Below are positions 34,442 to 43,136 of a stretch of 64,000 nt of DNA, in pieces; the first letter of the stretch is position 1; every line of letters starts with the position of its first letter. The stretch lies in assembly GCF_003855255.1 (NCBI RefSeq), contig NZ_CP034072.1, forward strand, positions 496,001-560,000, given 5' to 3'. The stretch is from Mycolicibacterium nivoides (GTDB lineage Bacteria > Actinomycetota > Actinomycetes > Mycobacteriales > Mycobacteriaceae). The notes under the pieces are model-generated. The model did no database searches, was not told the origin of the DNA, and was given only the letters and a program-made list of their open reading frames with translations. The position numbers were made by a program, and so were the translations under genes.

Positions 34442-36265
34442 ATGGCAACTCAAACAACATCAGTCACACGGACCGCCGGCCTGTTGACGGTCATCGCGGT
34501 CCTCGGGGCAACAGCGCTGAGCGCTTGCACCCCACGCCCTGACGGGCCCGAGCCCACTGCCGAGCAGTTCTTCGCGGCACTGGCCACTGGTGACACCGCG
34601 GCCGCCGCCGCGCTGGCCGATCGGCCCGAGGATGCCAAGACCGCCCTCAGCGAAGCGTGGAACGGCTTGCAGGCCACCCGACTCGACGCGCAGATCCTGG
34701 GGTCGAAGTACGCCGAGGACACCGGCAGCGTCACCTACCGCTACACCTGGCACCTGCCCAAGAACCGCACCTGGACCTACGACGGTCAGCTCAACATGAT
34801 CCGCGACGAGGGCCGGTGGGAGGTGCGCTGGAATGCCACCGGACTGCACCCGCGACTGGGTGAGCACCAAACCTTCGCGCTGCGGGCCGATGCTCCGCGA
34901 CGGGCCTCGGTCAACGAGCGGGGCGGCACCGATGTGCTGGTGCCCGGCTACATCTATCACTTCGCGCTGGATGCCAGGGCGGCTGGAGCCTCGCTGATGC
35001 CGACGGCCCGGGCGGTGGCCGATGCGCTGCGCCCGTTCGACCCCGCCCTGGGTGACCCCCAGCGGCTCGCCGAACAGGCCAGCGCGTCCGCGCAGCCGAT
35101 GAGCCTGATCACTCTGCGTCAATCCGACAATGACCGGATCGCTCCGGCTATCGGCCGTCTCCCCGGCGTCGTCGTCACCCCGCAGCCCGAAATGCTGCCC
35201 ACCGACGAGACTTTCGCTCCGGCGATCGTCAACGAGGTCAAGAAATCGGTGACCGACCAACTCAACGGCCAGCCGGGCTGGCGCGTGGTCACGGTCAATC
35301 AGAACGGCGTCGACGTCGATGTGCTCAACGAGGTGGCAGGCGATCCGGCGCCGTCGATCACCATCAGCCTGGACCGCGCCGTGCAGAACGCCGCGCAGAA
35401 CGCGGTCAACACCACCGGCAAGCAGGCGATGATCGTCGCGATCAAACCGTCCACCGGAGAGATCCTCGCGGTCGCCCAGAACGCCTCCGCCGATGTCGCC
35501 GGACCGCTGGCAACCATGGGTCAGTTCCCGCCCGGTTCGACCTTCAAGATGATCACCGCAGGGGCCGCCATCGAGCGCGACATGGCAACGCCCAACACGC
35601 TTTTGGGGTGCCCCGGCACGCTCGACATCGGCCACCGGACAGTCACCAACTACGACGCGTTCGATCTCGGCACGGTGCCGATGTCGCGGGCTTTCGCGAA
35701 TTCGTGCAACACCACCTTCGGGGAACTCGCCAGCCGGATGCCCCCGCGTGGCCTCACCCAGGCCGCCGCGCGGTACGGCATCGGCACCGACTACCAGGTG
35801 GACGGCATCCCCACGCTGACCGGTTCGGTGCCGCCGACGGTGGACCTGGCCGAGCGCACCGAGGATGGCTTCGGCCAGGGCAAGGTGCTGGTCAGCCCGT
35901 TCGGCATGGCGCTGGCGGCTGCGACCGTGGCGGCAGGAAAGACTCCGGTGCCCCAACTCATCGAGGGACGCCAGACCATGGTCGACCGCGCGGGCGCCCC
36001 GATCAGCCCGAAGATGATCGACGGACTGCGGCCGATGATGCGGCTGGTGGTGACCAACGGCACGGCCAAGGACCTCAACGGCCTCGGCGATGTGCGGGGG
36101 AAGACCGGCGAGGCCGAGTTCATGGGTGGCTCGCACTCCTGGTTCGCCGGATACCGCGGGGACATGGCATTCGCGGCGCTCATCGTCGGCGGCGGCAGTT
36201 CGGAGTACGCGGTGCGGATGTGCAAGACCATGTTCGACAGCTTGCCCACGGACTACCTGGCCTGA
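34442..36265 (+). CDS. Penicillin-binding lipoprotein (Rv2864c-like)
   Basis: A 607-residue class B PBP. The lipoprotein signal ends in the lipobox LSAC, so the protein is anchored outside the membrane. A MecA_N-like NTF2 domain follows (PTAEQFFAALATGDTAAAAALADRPE), then a transpeptidase domain with SxxK as STFK (Ser about 366), SxN as SCN (about 421) and KTG as KTGEAE (about 554). It cross-links peptidoglycan and is a beta-lactam target. ATG at 34442 gives a proper signal peptide; upstream codons do not. Confidence 0.95.
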   Translation: MATQTTSVTRTAGLLTVIAVLGATALSACTPRPDGPEPTAEQFFAALATGDTAAAAALADRPEDAKTALSEAWNGLQATRLDAQILGSKYAEDTGSVTYRYTWHLPKNRTWTYDGQLNMIRDEGRWEVRWNATGLHPRLGEHQTFALRADAPRRASVNERGGTDVLVPGYIYHFALDARAAGASLMPTARAVADALRPFDPALGDPQRLAEQASASAQPMSLITLRQSDNDRIAPAIGRLPGVVVTPQPEMLPTDETFAPAIVNEVKKSVTDQLNGQPGWRVVTVNQNGVDVDVLNEVAGDPAPSITISLDRAVQNAAQNAVNTTGKQAMIVAIKPSTGEILAVAQNASADVAGPLATMGQFPPGSTFKMITAGAAIERDMATPNTLLGCPGTLDIGHRTVTNYDAFDLGTVPMSRAFANSCNTTFGELASRMPPRGLTQAAARYGIGTDYQVDGIPTLTGSVPPTVDLAERTEDGFGQGKVLVSPFGMALAAATVAAGKTPVPQLIEGRQTMVDRAGAPISPKMIDGLRPMMRLVVTNGTAKDLNGLGDVRGKTGEAEFMGGSHSWFAGYRGDMAFAALIVGGGSSEYAVRMCKTMFDSLPTDYLA

Positions 36266-36288
36266 ACGGCGGTACCGTTGAACCTGCC

Positions 36289-36876
36289 ATGACAGGGATC
36301 AATGAACAATCGGTGGACCTGCGCGTCTCCGATGCGGACCGCAACGGCACGCTGCGGCGGCTGCACAATGCCGTGGCACTCGGGCTGATCGACATCGCCG
36401 AGTTCGAGGAGCGCTCCGCGTTGGTGTCGCACGCCCGGCTGCATTCGGACCTGGACGCCTTGGTGGGGGACCTGCCCGGACCGGGAGCGATCGTCACCAC
36501 CGCCACCGACCGGGTCGAGTTGCGCGGGGTGCTCGGCTCGCTGAAGCGCCAGGGTGAATGGACTGTTCCGACCCGGCTGGCATTGGTGCGCCGGATGGGT
36601 TCGGTCGAGCTGGACCTCACCCGGGCCCGGTTCGCCGGGCCGATGGTGGTCATCGAGCTGGACATGAAATTCGGGTCTGTGGAGATCCGGCTGCCCGAAG
36701 GGGCCAGTGCGTCGATCGATGACGTCGAGGTGATCGTGGGCAGCGCCGACGATCACCGCCGCGACGCGCCTGCCGACGGCACCCCGCACATCATCCTGAC
36801 CGGCAAGGTGGTGTGCGGGTCGGTGGACATCCGTGGGCCGCGCCGGAACTGGAAGCTGACGCTGCGCCGGACCTGA
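36289..36876 (+). CDS. DUF1707 protein with LiaF-like C-terminal domain
   Basis: A 195-residue soluble protein. The N-terminal DUF1707 domain is VDLRVSDADRNGTLRRLHNAVALGLIDIAEFEERSALVSHARLHSDLDALVGDLP. After a linker, a beta-rich domain resembles the cell-wall-active antibiotic response protein fold (GSVELDLTRARF, GSVEIRLPEGASASIDDVEVIVG). No membrane segment. It is adjacent to a PBP, which fits an envelope-related role, but the function is not known. Confidence 0.88.
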   Translation: MTGINEQSVDLRVSDADRNGTLRRLHNAVALGLIDIAEFEERSALVSHARLHSDLDALVGDLPGPGAIVTTATDRVELRGVLGSLKRQGEWTVPTRLALVRRMGSVELDLTRARFAGPMVVIELDMKFGSVEIRLPEGASASIDDVEVIVGSADDHRRDAPADGTPHIILTGKVVCGSVDIRGPRRNWKLTLRRT

Positions 36877-36878
36877 TG

Positions 36879-37265
36879 TCAGCGTGGCTCAAGCACCGCG
36901 AACGTCAGCGTCGCGCGGGCGGCCAGCCGATCACGGGTCACATCGGTGACATCGACCGACGTCACGATGAGGCGTTTGCCGGCTCGCACGATCTTCGCCT
37001 CCGCACGGGCAGTGCCCATGATCGGGGCGAGGAAGTGGATGTTGAGGTCGGCGGTCGTGACGTCATAGCCGACACCGCTGGCGTTGCCGGCCAGCATGCC
37101 CGCCGCGATATCGATCAGGGTGGCGACCAGGCCGCCCTGCAGGGCACCGCGGACGTTGGCGAGGTCGGGCCGGTTGTCCATCTCCAGCACCAGCCGGTCA
37201 GCTGTGGACTCCACCTCGCGGTAGTCCAGCAGGTTCAGCACATGAACGGTTTCGGTCATCGCCAT
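36879..37265 (-). CDS. PaaI-family hot-dog thioesterase
   Basis: A 128-residue single hot-dog protein. It has LANVRGALQGGLVATLIDIAAGMLAGNASG (the GG-containing central helix), TADLNIHFLAPIMG and TARAEAKIVRAGKRLIVTSVDVTD strands. It would hydrolyse an acyl-CoA thioester. It converges with the DUF1707 gene, with 2 bases between stops. A CGGTAA-CACCA-TTACCG dyad lies 19 bases upstream of its start. Confidence 0.88.
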   Translation of the reverse strand: MAMTETVHVLNLLDYREVESTADRLVLEMDNRPDLANVRGALQGGLVATLIDIAAGMLAGNASGVGYDVTTADLNIHFLAPIMGTARAEAKIVRAGKRLIVTSVDVTDVTRDRLAARATLTFAVLEPR

Positions 37266-37477
37266 GCCTCAGTCATCTCCGTACGGTAACACCATTACCG
37301 ATTGTTGAGAGGGGCGCTCTCATGCGGTGTCACCGCAGTCGGTGGGGACGGGGTGAGCTCGCGGTCGACGATCTGGCCGGGGCCGTACCCCGAGTCGCGG
37401 ACCCGGCGCACCGCTGCCGCAGCGGGTGCGCACGGCGCTGGAGGCGTTGTCGGTGAGCTGACGATTAAGCTGTCCAC
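37266..37477. other. Intergenic gap with one small dyad
   Basis: This 212-base divergent gap between the PaaI-type thioesterase and mapB holds no convincing gene. A perfect inverted repeat CGGTAA-CACCA-TTACCG (37284-37300) near the thioesterase start could be an operator. The mapB ATG has no ribosome-binding site, so its mRNA may be leaderless. Confidence 0.5.
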
Positions 37478-38335
37478 ATGCCAGTTCGTACCGCCCTGCG
37501 CCCCGGCGTGCTCTCACCGACCCTGATGGTTCCCAAGTCGATCCCACGGCCGGAGTACGCCTGGCAGCCCACCGTGCAGGAGGGCAGCGAACCCTGGGTG
37601 CAAACCCCTGAGGTGATCGAGAAGATGCGCGTCGCGGGCCAGATCGCGGCAGCTGCGCTGGCCGAGGCCGGAAAAGCCGTGGCGCCCGGGGTGACCACCG
37701 ACGAGCTGGACCGCATCGCCCACGAGTACATGATCGATCACGGCGCCTATCCGTCGACTCTGGGCTACAAGGGGTTTCCCAAATCCTGCTGCACCTCGCT
37801 GAACGAGGTGATCTGCCACGGTATCCCGGACTCGACCGTGGTTGAGGACGGCGACATCGTCAACATCGACGTCACCGCCTACATCGACGGAGTCCACGGC
37901 GACACCAACGCCACCTTCCTGGCCGGGGATGTCTCGGAGGAACACCGGCTGCTCGTCGAGCGGACCCACGAGGCAACCATGCGGGCCATCAAGGCGGTCA
38001 AGCCCGGGCGCGCGCTGTCGATCGTCGGCCGGGTGATCGAGGCTTACGCAAACCGGTTCGGCTACAACGTCGTTCGTGATTTCACCGGCCACGGTATCGG
38101 CACCACGTTTCACAACGGGTTGGTGGTGCTCCACTACGACCAGCCCGCGGTCGAGACCGTGCTGGAACCGGGCATGACCTTCACCATCGAACCGATGATC
38201 AATCTCGGGTCGCTGGACTACGAGATCTGGGACGACGACTGGACCGTGGTGACCAAGGACCGCAAGTGGACCGCTCAGTTCGAGCACACGCTCGTGGTCA
38301 CCGAGGACGGCGCCGAGATCCTCACGTTGCCGTGA
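37478..38335 (+). CDS. mapB: Methionine aminopeptidase, type I with N-terminal extension
   Basis: A 285-residue enzyme that removes the initiator methionine from new proteins. The catalytic domain has the five metal ligands: Asp in [14 protein letters not shown] (two), His in GHGIGTTFH, Glu in TIEPM and Glu in [12 protein letters not shown]. The first 40 residues ([21 protein letters not shown]) are the extension with PxxP-like motifs typical of actinobacterial MapB. It is followed 10 bases later by cobQ. Confidence 0.97.
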   Translation: MPVRTALRPGVLSPTLMVPKSIPRPEYAWQPTVQEGSEPWVQTPEVIEKMRVAGQIAAAALAEAGKAVAPGVTTDELDRIAHEYMIDHGAYPSTLGYKGFPKSCCTSLNEVICHGIPDSTVVEDGDIVNIDVTAYIDGVHGDTNATFLAGDVSEEHRLLVERTHEATMRAIKAVKPGRALSIVGRVIEAYANRFGYNVVRDFTGHGIGTTFHNGLVVLHYDQPAVETVLEPGMTFTIEPMINLGSLDYEIWDDDWTVVTKDRKWTAQFEHTLVVTEDGAEILTLP

Positions 38336-38345
38336 ACAACGCACC

Positions 38346-39851
38346 GTGAGCGGGGCGCTGCTGGTCGCCGGCACCACCTCTGACGCCGGCAAGTCGATGG
38401 TCGTGGCCGGTCTCTGCCGGTTGCTTACCCGCGAGGGGCTGTCCGTGGCGCCGTTCAAGGCGCAGAACATGTCGAACAACTCGGCGGTCACCGTCGACGG
38501 CGGAGAGATCGGCCGGGCCCAGGCGATGCAGGCCCACGCTGCCGGGTTGGCACCAAGCACCCGGTTCAACCCGATCCTGCTCAAGCCCGGCGGGGACCGC
38601 ACATCACAGTTGGTGATCAGGGGCCAGGTGGCCGGAACCGTGACCGCGGGCGACTACTTCACCCACCGCGAGCGGCTCGCCGGCGTCGTCGCCGACGAAT
38701 TGGCCTCGCTGAGATCCGAATTCGACGTGGTGATCTGTGAGGGCGCGGGCTCACCGGCGGAGATCAACCTGCGTGCGACCGACCTGGCCAACATGGGGCT
38801 GGCTCGGACCGCTGACCTGCCCGTCGTCGTGGTGGGTGACATCGACCGCGGCGGCCTGCTGGCCCACCTGCACGGCACCGTGGCCGTCCTGGCTCCAGAG
38901 GATCAGGCGCTCATCGCGGGATTCATCGTCAACAAGTTCCGCGGTGACCCCGCCCTGCTGCAGCCCGGATTGGCCCAGCTGCAGGAGCTGACCGGTCGCC
39001 CCACCTACGGGGTGATCCCGTTCGACGACGGAATCTGGCTCGACACAGAGGATTCAGTATCCGTCCGGCCAGGCGGCATGGTGGGCACACCGCAACCGCC
39101 ACGCGGGGCGCAGACGCTCACCGTCGCGGCCATCAGGCTGCCGCGCATCTCCAACTCCACCGACATCGAGGCCATGGCCTGTGAACCGGGGGTCGCGGTG
39201 CGGTGGGTGGCCGATGCCGCCGACCTCACCGGTGCCGACCTCGTGGTGATCCCCGGCAGCAAGGCCACGGTGAGCGATCTGGCCTGGTTGCGCCGACGCG
39301 GCCTGGCCGAGGCCATTCTCACGCACGCCGCGCAGGGCCGACCCGTGCTCGGTGTGTGTGGCGGGTTCCAGATGCTGTGCCGTCGCATCGATGACGCCGT
39401 CGAGGGGGGAGCAGCCGCAGCGGTCCGCGTCGAAGGCCTGGGTTTGCTCGACGCTGACATCGAGTTCGCCGTCGAGAAGACCCTGCGGCACTGGGAAGAA
39501 CCCTTGTGGGGATACGAGATTCACCATGGGCAGGTGACCCGTGCGGCGGCCGATGACTGGCTCGGTGTCGGGCTGCGTCACGGCGCGGTCTATGGCACCC
39601 ACTGGCACGGTCTGCTCGACAACGACCATCTGCGCCGGGCCTGGCTCACCGAGGTCGCCGGCAACGCCGGTCGTGACGGATTCGTGGTTGCCGACGACAT
39701 CGATGTGCGGGGTCGCCGCGATGCTCAGCTGGATCTGATGGCCGACCTGCTGGCCGCACACCTCGACATCGGGGATGTGATGGACCTGGTCCAGCACGGA
39801 GCGCCGCCCCGGCCCACCATGAGCACTGCGCTCCTCGGTCCACCTCGGTAA
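38346..39851 (+). CDS. cobQ: Cobyric acid synthase
   Basis: A 501-residue glutamine-dependent amidase of cobalamin synthesis that amidates four side chains of adenosyl-cobyrinic diamide. The N-terminal ATPase domain is [23 protein letters not shown] with [15 protein letters not shown]. The C-terminal class I glutaminase domain has [11 protein letters not shown] (nucleophile Cys) and a [11 protein letters not shown]is. GTG start at 38346. No B12 riboswitch is visible upstream, since it follows mapB directly. It lies apart from the other cob genes. Confidence 0.96.
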   Translation: MSGALLVAGTTSDAGKSMVVAGLCRLLTREGLSVAPFKAQNMSNNSAVTVDGGEIGRAQAMQAHAAGLAPSTRFNPILLKPGGDRTSQLVIRGQVAGTVTAGDYFTHRERLAGVVADELASLRSEFDVVICEGAGSPAEINLRATDLANMGLARTADLPVVVVGDIDRGGLLAHLHGTVAVLAPEDQALIAGFIVNKFRGDPALLQPGLAQLQELTGRPTYGVIPFDDGIWLDTEDSVSVRPGGMVGTPQPPRGAQTLTVAAIRLPRISNSTDIEAMACEPGVAVRWVADAADLTGADLVVIPGSKATVSDLAWLRRRGLAEAILTHAAQGRPVLGVCGGFQMLCRRIDDAVEGGAAAAVRVEGLGLLDADIEFAVEKTLRHWEEPLWGYEIHHGQVTRAAADDWLGVGLRHGAVYGTHWHGLLDNDHLRRAWLTEVAGNAGRDGFVVADDIDVRGRRDAQLDLMADLLAAHLDIGDVMDLVQHGAPPRPTMSTALLGPPR

Positions 39852-39860
39852 CCTGGGCAT

Positions 39861-40532
39861 ATGATTCGACGCCACCGGTCGGTGGCAGTTTTGTTCGGGC
39901 TGGTCGCCCTGGTGGTGACCGGCTGCGCGCCCGTGATCACCGGGTCGCCCACCTGGCCCGGCGCCACCCTGCAGAAGGTGTTGCTGAGCGCCGCCGACTT
40001 CCCGCCCGGTGTGCAGTTCGATCGGGTCACCGATGACGGCGCGGGCCCGGGTGGATCGAGCGGCCCGCCACCGATGTTGTCCACCCCGGCCGGATGCAGT
40101 GACGGGCTGACCAGGGTGATCGCCGAATCCGCCGAGCGGGGCCCTGGCAGTGCCGCGCAGATCATCGCGGCCTACGACGGGGCGCGCATGGTGTTGACCG
40201 TGCTGAGCTCGCCGCTGCCGTTGGACCGGCTGGCGGCTACGGCGGAGCGGTGCGCCCAGTTCTCCACCTACTTCGATCCGTCGGAGCGCGGCATCCCGAT
40301 GACCACCACCAAGCTGGCCGCACCCCGCACGTCGGCGTTGGCCTACCAGCAGACCATGCGGCTGGGCGCCAGCGAGCAGAGCATCTTCTTCGCCTTCGAA
40401 AATGTCGGCAACTGGGCGGTTTTCGGCATCGCCTTCCCCACACAGGACCCATCGATCGTCGCCAAAGGTGCATTGCCGCAGACGTTTCTGGATGTTTTCG
40501 GTATGCAAGCCGAGCGTCTGGGCGCTCGCTGA
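39861..40532 (+). CDS. Lipoprotein of unknown function
   Basis: A 223-residue exported protein. The signal peptide MIRRHRSVAVLFGLVALVVTG is followed by the lipobox Cys (VVTGC). The mature part has three further cysteines, alternating strands and helices, and repeated ALAYQQTMRLGA/SIFFAFENVGNW-like blocks typical of mycobacterial PknH-sensor or DUF-type lipoproteins. No enzyme motif is recognised. It starts 9 bases after the cobQ stop and may be co-transcribed. Confidence 0.8.
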   Translation: MIRRHRSVAVLFGLVALVVTGCAPVITGSPTWPGATLQKVLLSAADFPPGVQFDRVTDDGAGPGGSSGPPPMLSTPAGCSDGLTRVIAESAERGPGSAAQIIAAYDGARMVLTVLSSPLPLDRLAATAERCAQFSTYFDPSERGIPMTTTKLAAPRTSALAYQQTMRLGASEQSIFFAFENVGNWAVFGIAFPTQDPSIVAKGALPQTFLDVFGMQAERLGAR

Positions 40533-40595
40533 CGCGGGCGTCAGGACAATGCTGATTCCGGCCCGCCCGGGGCTACTGGACGGTAGTTTGTCCGA

Positions 40596-41159
40596 ATGCT
40601 TACCACCGTCGCGACGATCGACGGATACACCACACCCGTCGACGTCTCCGGGCCCGACAAGGGTTCCACAGTGGTGGTGCTGAGCGCCGGACATCACGGC
40701 CCCGCCGCCTACGAGCCGATCTGCCGGCGGTTGCACACGGCTTCACTGCGCACGGTGATCATCGGCCCGGATCCGCGGCTGACCGCCAAGGCGATCGTCG
40801 GCATTCTCGATTCACTCGACATCAAATGGGCTTTGCTGGTCGGTGACCGGCTCGGGGGAGAGCTGGCCTGGGAGCTGGCGGCGACCCGGTTGGATAAATT
40901 CATCGGACTGGTGGTGGTGGATCGCGGCCATCCGCGCGTCGCCGACGCCACGGGCGTGGTCCGCGACGACGAATGCCCTCCGGTGGAGATGAACACCACC
41001 GTGCTCGTCAGCACCCCCGCGGCACGTGCCGTCGCCAAGGCCAGCCAGCGCTATGTCTACGGCGACTTCCGGCTCGTTGAGATGCCGGGACGGCGCAACG
41101 CCGGAGACTCGACCGCGCAGCTCGCGGCCGAGATCGTACTGCGTACCAGTAGTTGGTGA
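40596..41159 (+). CDS. Small alpha/beta-hydrolase-fold protein lacking the nucleophile
   Basis: A 187-residue protein with the strand-helix order of an alpha/beta hydrolase (STVVVLSAGHHGPAAYEPICRRL, TVIIGPDPRLTAKAIVGILDSLDIKWALLVGDRLGGELAWELA). At the nucleophile elbow the expected GxSxGG is GDRLGG, with Arg where Ser should be. The cap region is missing. It is therefore likely a non-catalytic, ligand-binding or structural relative. The stop is followed immediately by the 53-bp tandem repeat array. Confidence 0.72.
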   Translation: MLTTVATIDGYTTPVDVSGPDKGSTVVVLSAGHHGPAAYEPICRRLHTASLRTVIIGPDPRLTAKAIVGILDSLDIKWALLVGDRLGGELAWELAATRLDKFIGLVVVDRGHPRVADATGVVRDDECPPVEMNTTVLVSTPAARAVAKASQRYVYGDFRLVEMPGRRNAGDSTAQLAAEIVLRTSSW

Positions 41160-41161
41160 CC

Positions 41162-41361
41162 GGTCGGCGGCCTGCCTTCGCGCGAGCGCTCAGTCAGCCG
41201 CCGCGGTGTTGTCGGGTCGGTGGCCTGCCTTCGCGCGAGCGCTCAGTCAGCCGCCGCGGTGTTGTCGGGTCGGTGGCCTGCCTTCGCGCGAGCGCTCAGT
41301 CAGCCGCCGCGGTGTTGTCGGGTCGGCGGGCTGCCTTCGCGCGAGCGCTCAGTCAGCCGCC
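41162..41361. repeat. 53-bp tandem repeat, about 3.8 copies, at a convergent gene junction
   Basis: Units begin at 41162, 41215, 41268 and 41321 and are nearly identical, each holding CCTTCGCGCGAGCGCTCAGT with the palindrome GAGCGCTC. The fourth unit overlaps the 3' end of the synthetase gene (stop at 41349), so the array reproduces that gene's last codons and stop three more times. The period is not a multiple of three and the array lies between two stop codons, so it is not coding. Confidence 0.92.
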
Positions 41362-43136
41362 TCCGAAGGCGTCCAGGCTTGCGGCAACCCCGGCTGCTGC
41401 GGGAACAGGAAATCCACGAACGCGGCCGCCGTGGGCTGCGGCTCGTGATTGGCCAGCCCGGGACGTTCATTGGCCTCGATGAAGACGTACTCCCGGCCCG
41501 TCACATCGGGTACCAGCAGGTCGATCCCTGTCACCGGGATTCCGATCGCCGCGGCCGCGGCCACGGCGACCCGGCACAGCTCGGGGTTCACCTCGGCGGT
41601 CACGTCGTGAATCGTCCCGCCCTGATGCAGATTTGCCGTCCGCCGTACCCGCAGGCGCTCCCCTTCGGGCAGCACGTCGTCGAATGACCAGCCGGCTTCG
41701 GCGACGGTTCCGACGGTGACGTCGTCGATCGGGATGCGTGACTCGCCACCGGTGGCGGCCGCGCGGCGGCGTGATTGCGTCTCGATCAACTCGCCCACGG
41801 TGTGCTTTCCGGTGCCGACGACCTCGGCGGGCCTGCGGATCGCCGAGGCCACCACCTTGCCGTCGATGACCACCAGGCGAAGATCGTCGCCGGCGGCCCG
41901 CTGCTCGATCAGCACCTCCGGGTACTGCTCGCGGGCCCGGTGCAGCGCCGCGTCCAGTTCCTCGCCACCGTCGACGCCGACGGTGATGCCCTTGCCCTGC
42001 TCGCCGCGGGTGGGCTTGACCACCACATCGCCGACCTCGGCCAGAAAATCGTGGTCCTCACGGTCGAACGTGGCCAGGCGGCCCTTGGGCACCGTGATAC
42101 CGGCATCCGAGACGATCCGCCTGGTCTGGCGCTTGTCGTCGCAGCGGGCCATGGCCACCGCAGACGTGAACTCCGAGAGCGACTCTCGGGTGATGATGCT
42201 GCGCCCGCCGTGCGACAGCTTCATTTCGCCGGCGCCCGCGTCGAGCACCTCGACGCGGATCCCGCGCCGCATCGCCTCGTCGGCGATGATGCGCGCGTAC
42301 GGGTTCAGATCGTCGACGGTCTCCGGAGGGTGGGTGAACAGCGGCTCGTTGATCGCGTTCTTGCGTTTGACGGCCAGCACCGGGACGCGCTGGAAACCCA
42401 ACTTCTCGTACAGCGCGATCGCGGCGGAATTGTCATGGGCCACCGACAGATCCAGGTAGGCGCGGCCCCGCTCGCGGAAGATTCCGGCCAGGGTCCGGGT
42501 CAGGGCGTCCCCGACACCGGGTAGTCCGGCGGCCGGGTCCACGGCCAGGCTCCACAGGCTCGACCCGTCTTCGGGGTCGGCGAACAACCGCTTGTGGTCG
42601 ACACCGGTGACCGTGCCCACGACGCTGCCGTCGTCATCGCGCACCGCGACCAGGTAGACCACCGCCGGGGTCAGGGTGTGGTTGTGCCAGATGACGTCGA
42701 CGGGGGCGGGCACCATCCCGCACCGTACGTACACGCGGTTCATCGCGTCGGCGTCGCTCGGCGTCTGCAGCGTGCGCACGGTGAACCCGACGGGCTCGGC
42801 AGAGGTGAACTCGTCGGTGAACCGCAGCCGGTAGGTGTGGCTGGGGTCGATGAACAGCTCGGCGGGGGACCGGGCGATCAGTACGTGTGATTCGCGGGCG
42901 TAGATACAGATGTCCCGCCGGCCCGGTCCTTCCTGCTGCAGCACCTCGGCAAGCTGCTCGGGATCGGCGAAGGTCTGTCCGAAAATCAGCCGGCCCCAGC
43001 CCAATTCGAGCACAACATCATCGGCCATGGCATCGACGAGATGCTGCGGTGAGGCATCGTGCAGGCCGAGCGTGATCGCCTCGGTGTGGTCGGAGCCCAA
43101 CGAGGCTTCCGACGCGTCATGATCGGTGGCGGTCAC
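41349..43136 (-). CDS. ngs: N-acetylglutaminylglutamine synthetase (GNAT + ATP-grasp)
   Basis: A 595-residue fusion enzyme. The N-terminal half contains an acetyltransferase (GNAT) domain (SLWSLAVDPAAGLPGVGDALTRTLAGIF, NSAAIALYEKLGF). The C-terminal half is an ATP-grasp ligase (VVVKPTRGEQGKGITVGV, EVLIEQRAAGDDLRLVVIDG, FIEANERPGL). In the known pathway it joins and acetylates two glutamines, and the asnO-type enzyme then amidates the product to the osmolyte NAGGN. GTG start at 43136 overlaps the asnO stop (GTGA). Product formed in the cytoplasm under osmotic stress. Confidence 0.88.
   Translation of the reverse strand: MTATDHDASEASLGSDHTEAITLGLHDASPQHLVDAMADDVVLELGWGRLIFGQTFADPEQLAEVLQQEGPGRRDICIYARESHVLIARSPAELFIDPSHTYRLRFTDEFTSAEPVGFTVRTLQTPSDADAMNRVYVRCGMVPAPVDVIWHNHTLTPAVVYLVAVRDDDGSVVGTVTGVDHKRLFADPEDGSSLWSLAVDPAAGLPGVGDALTRTLAGIFRERGRAYLDLSVAHDNSAAIALYEKLGFQRVPVLAVKRKNAINEPLFTHPPETVDDLNPYARIIADEAMRRGIRVEVLDAGAGEMKLSHGGRSIITRESLSEFTSAVAMARCDDKRQTRRIVSDAGITVPKGRLATFDREDHDFLAEVGDVVVKPTRGEQGKGITVGVDGGEELDAALHRAREQYPEVLIEQRAAGDDLRLVVIDGKVVASAIRRPAEVVGTGKHTVGELIETQSRRRAAATGGESRIPIDDVTVGTVAEAGWSFDDVLPEGERLRVRRTANLHQGGTIHDVTAEVNPELCRVAVAAAAAIGIPVTGIDLLVPDVTGREYVFIEANERPGLANHEPQPTAAAFVDFLFPQQPGLPQAWTPSEAAD

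Noticed and set aside
38336..38345. Cobalamin riboswitch before cobQ
   Set aside because: Only 10 bases separate mapB and cobQ, too little space for a riboswitch, and none is visible inside mapB's end.
41220..41687. Apparent 155-residue protein reading through the 53-bp repeats
   Set aside because: It is only the repeat array and the antisense of ngs read in one frame; the period is not a multiple of three and no family pattern is seen.
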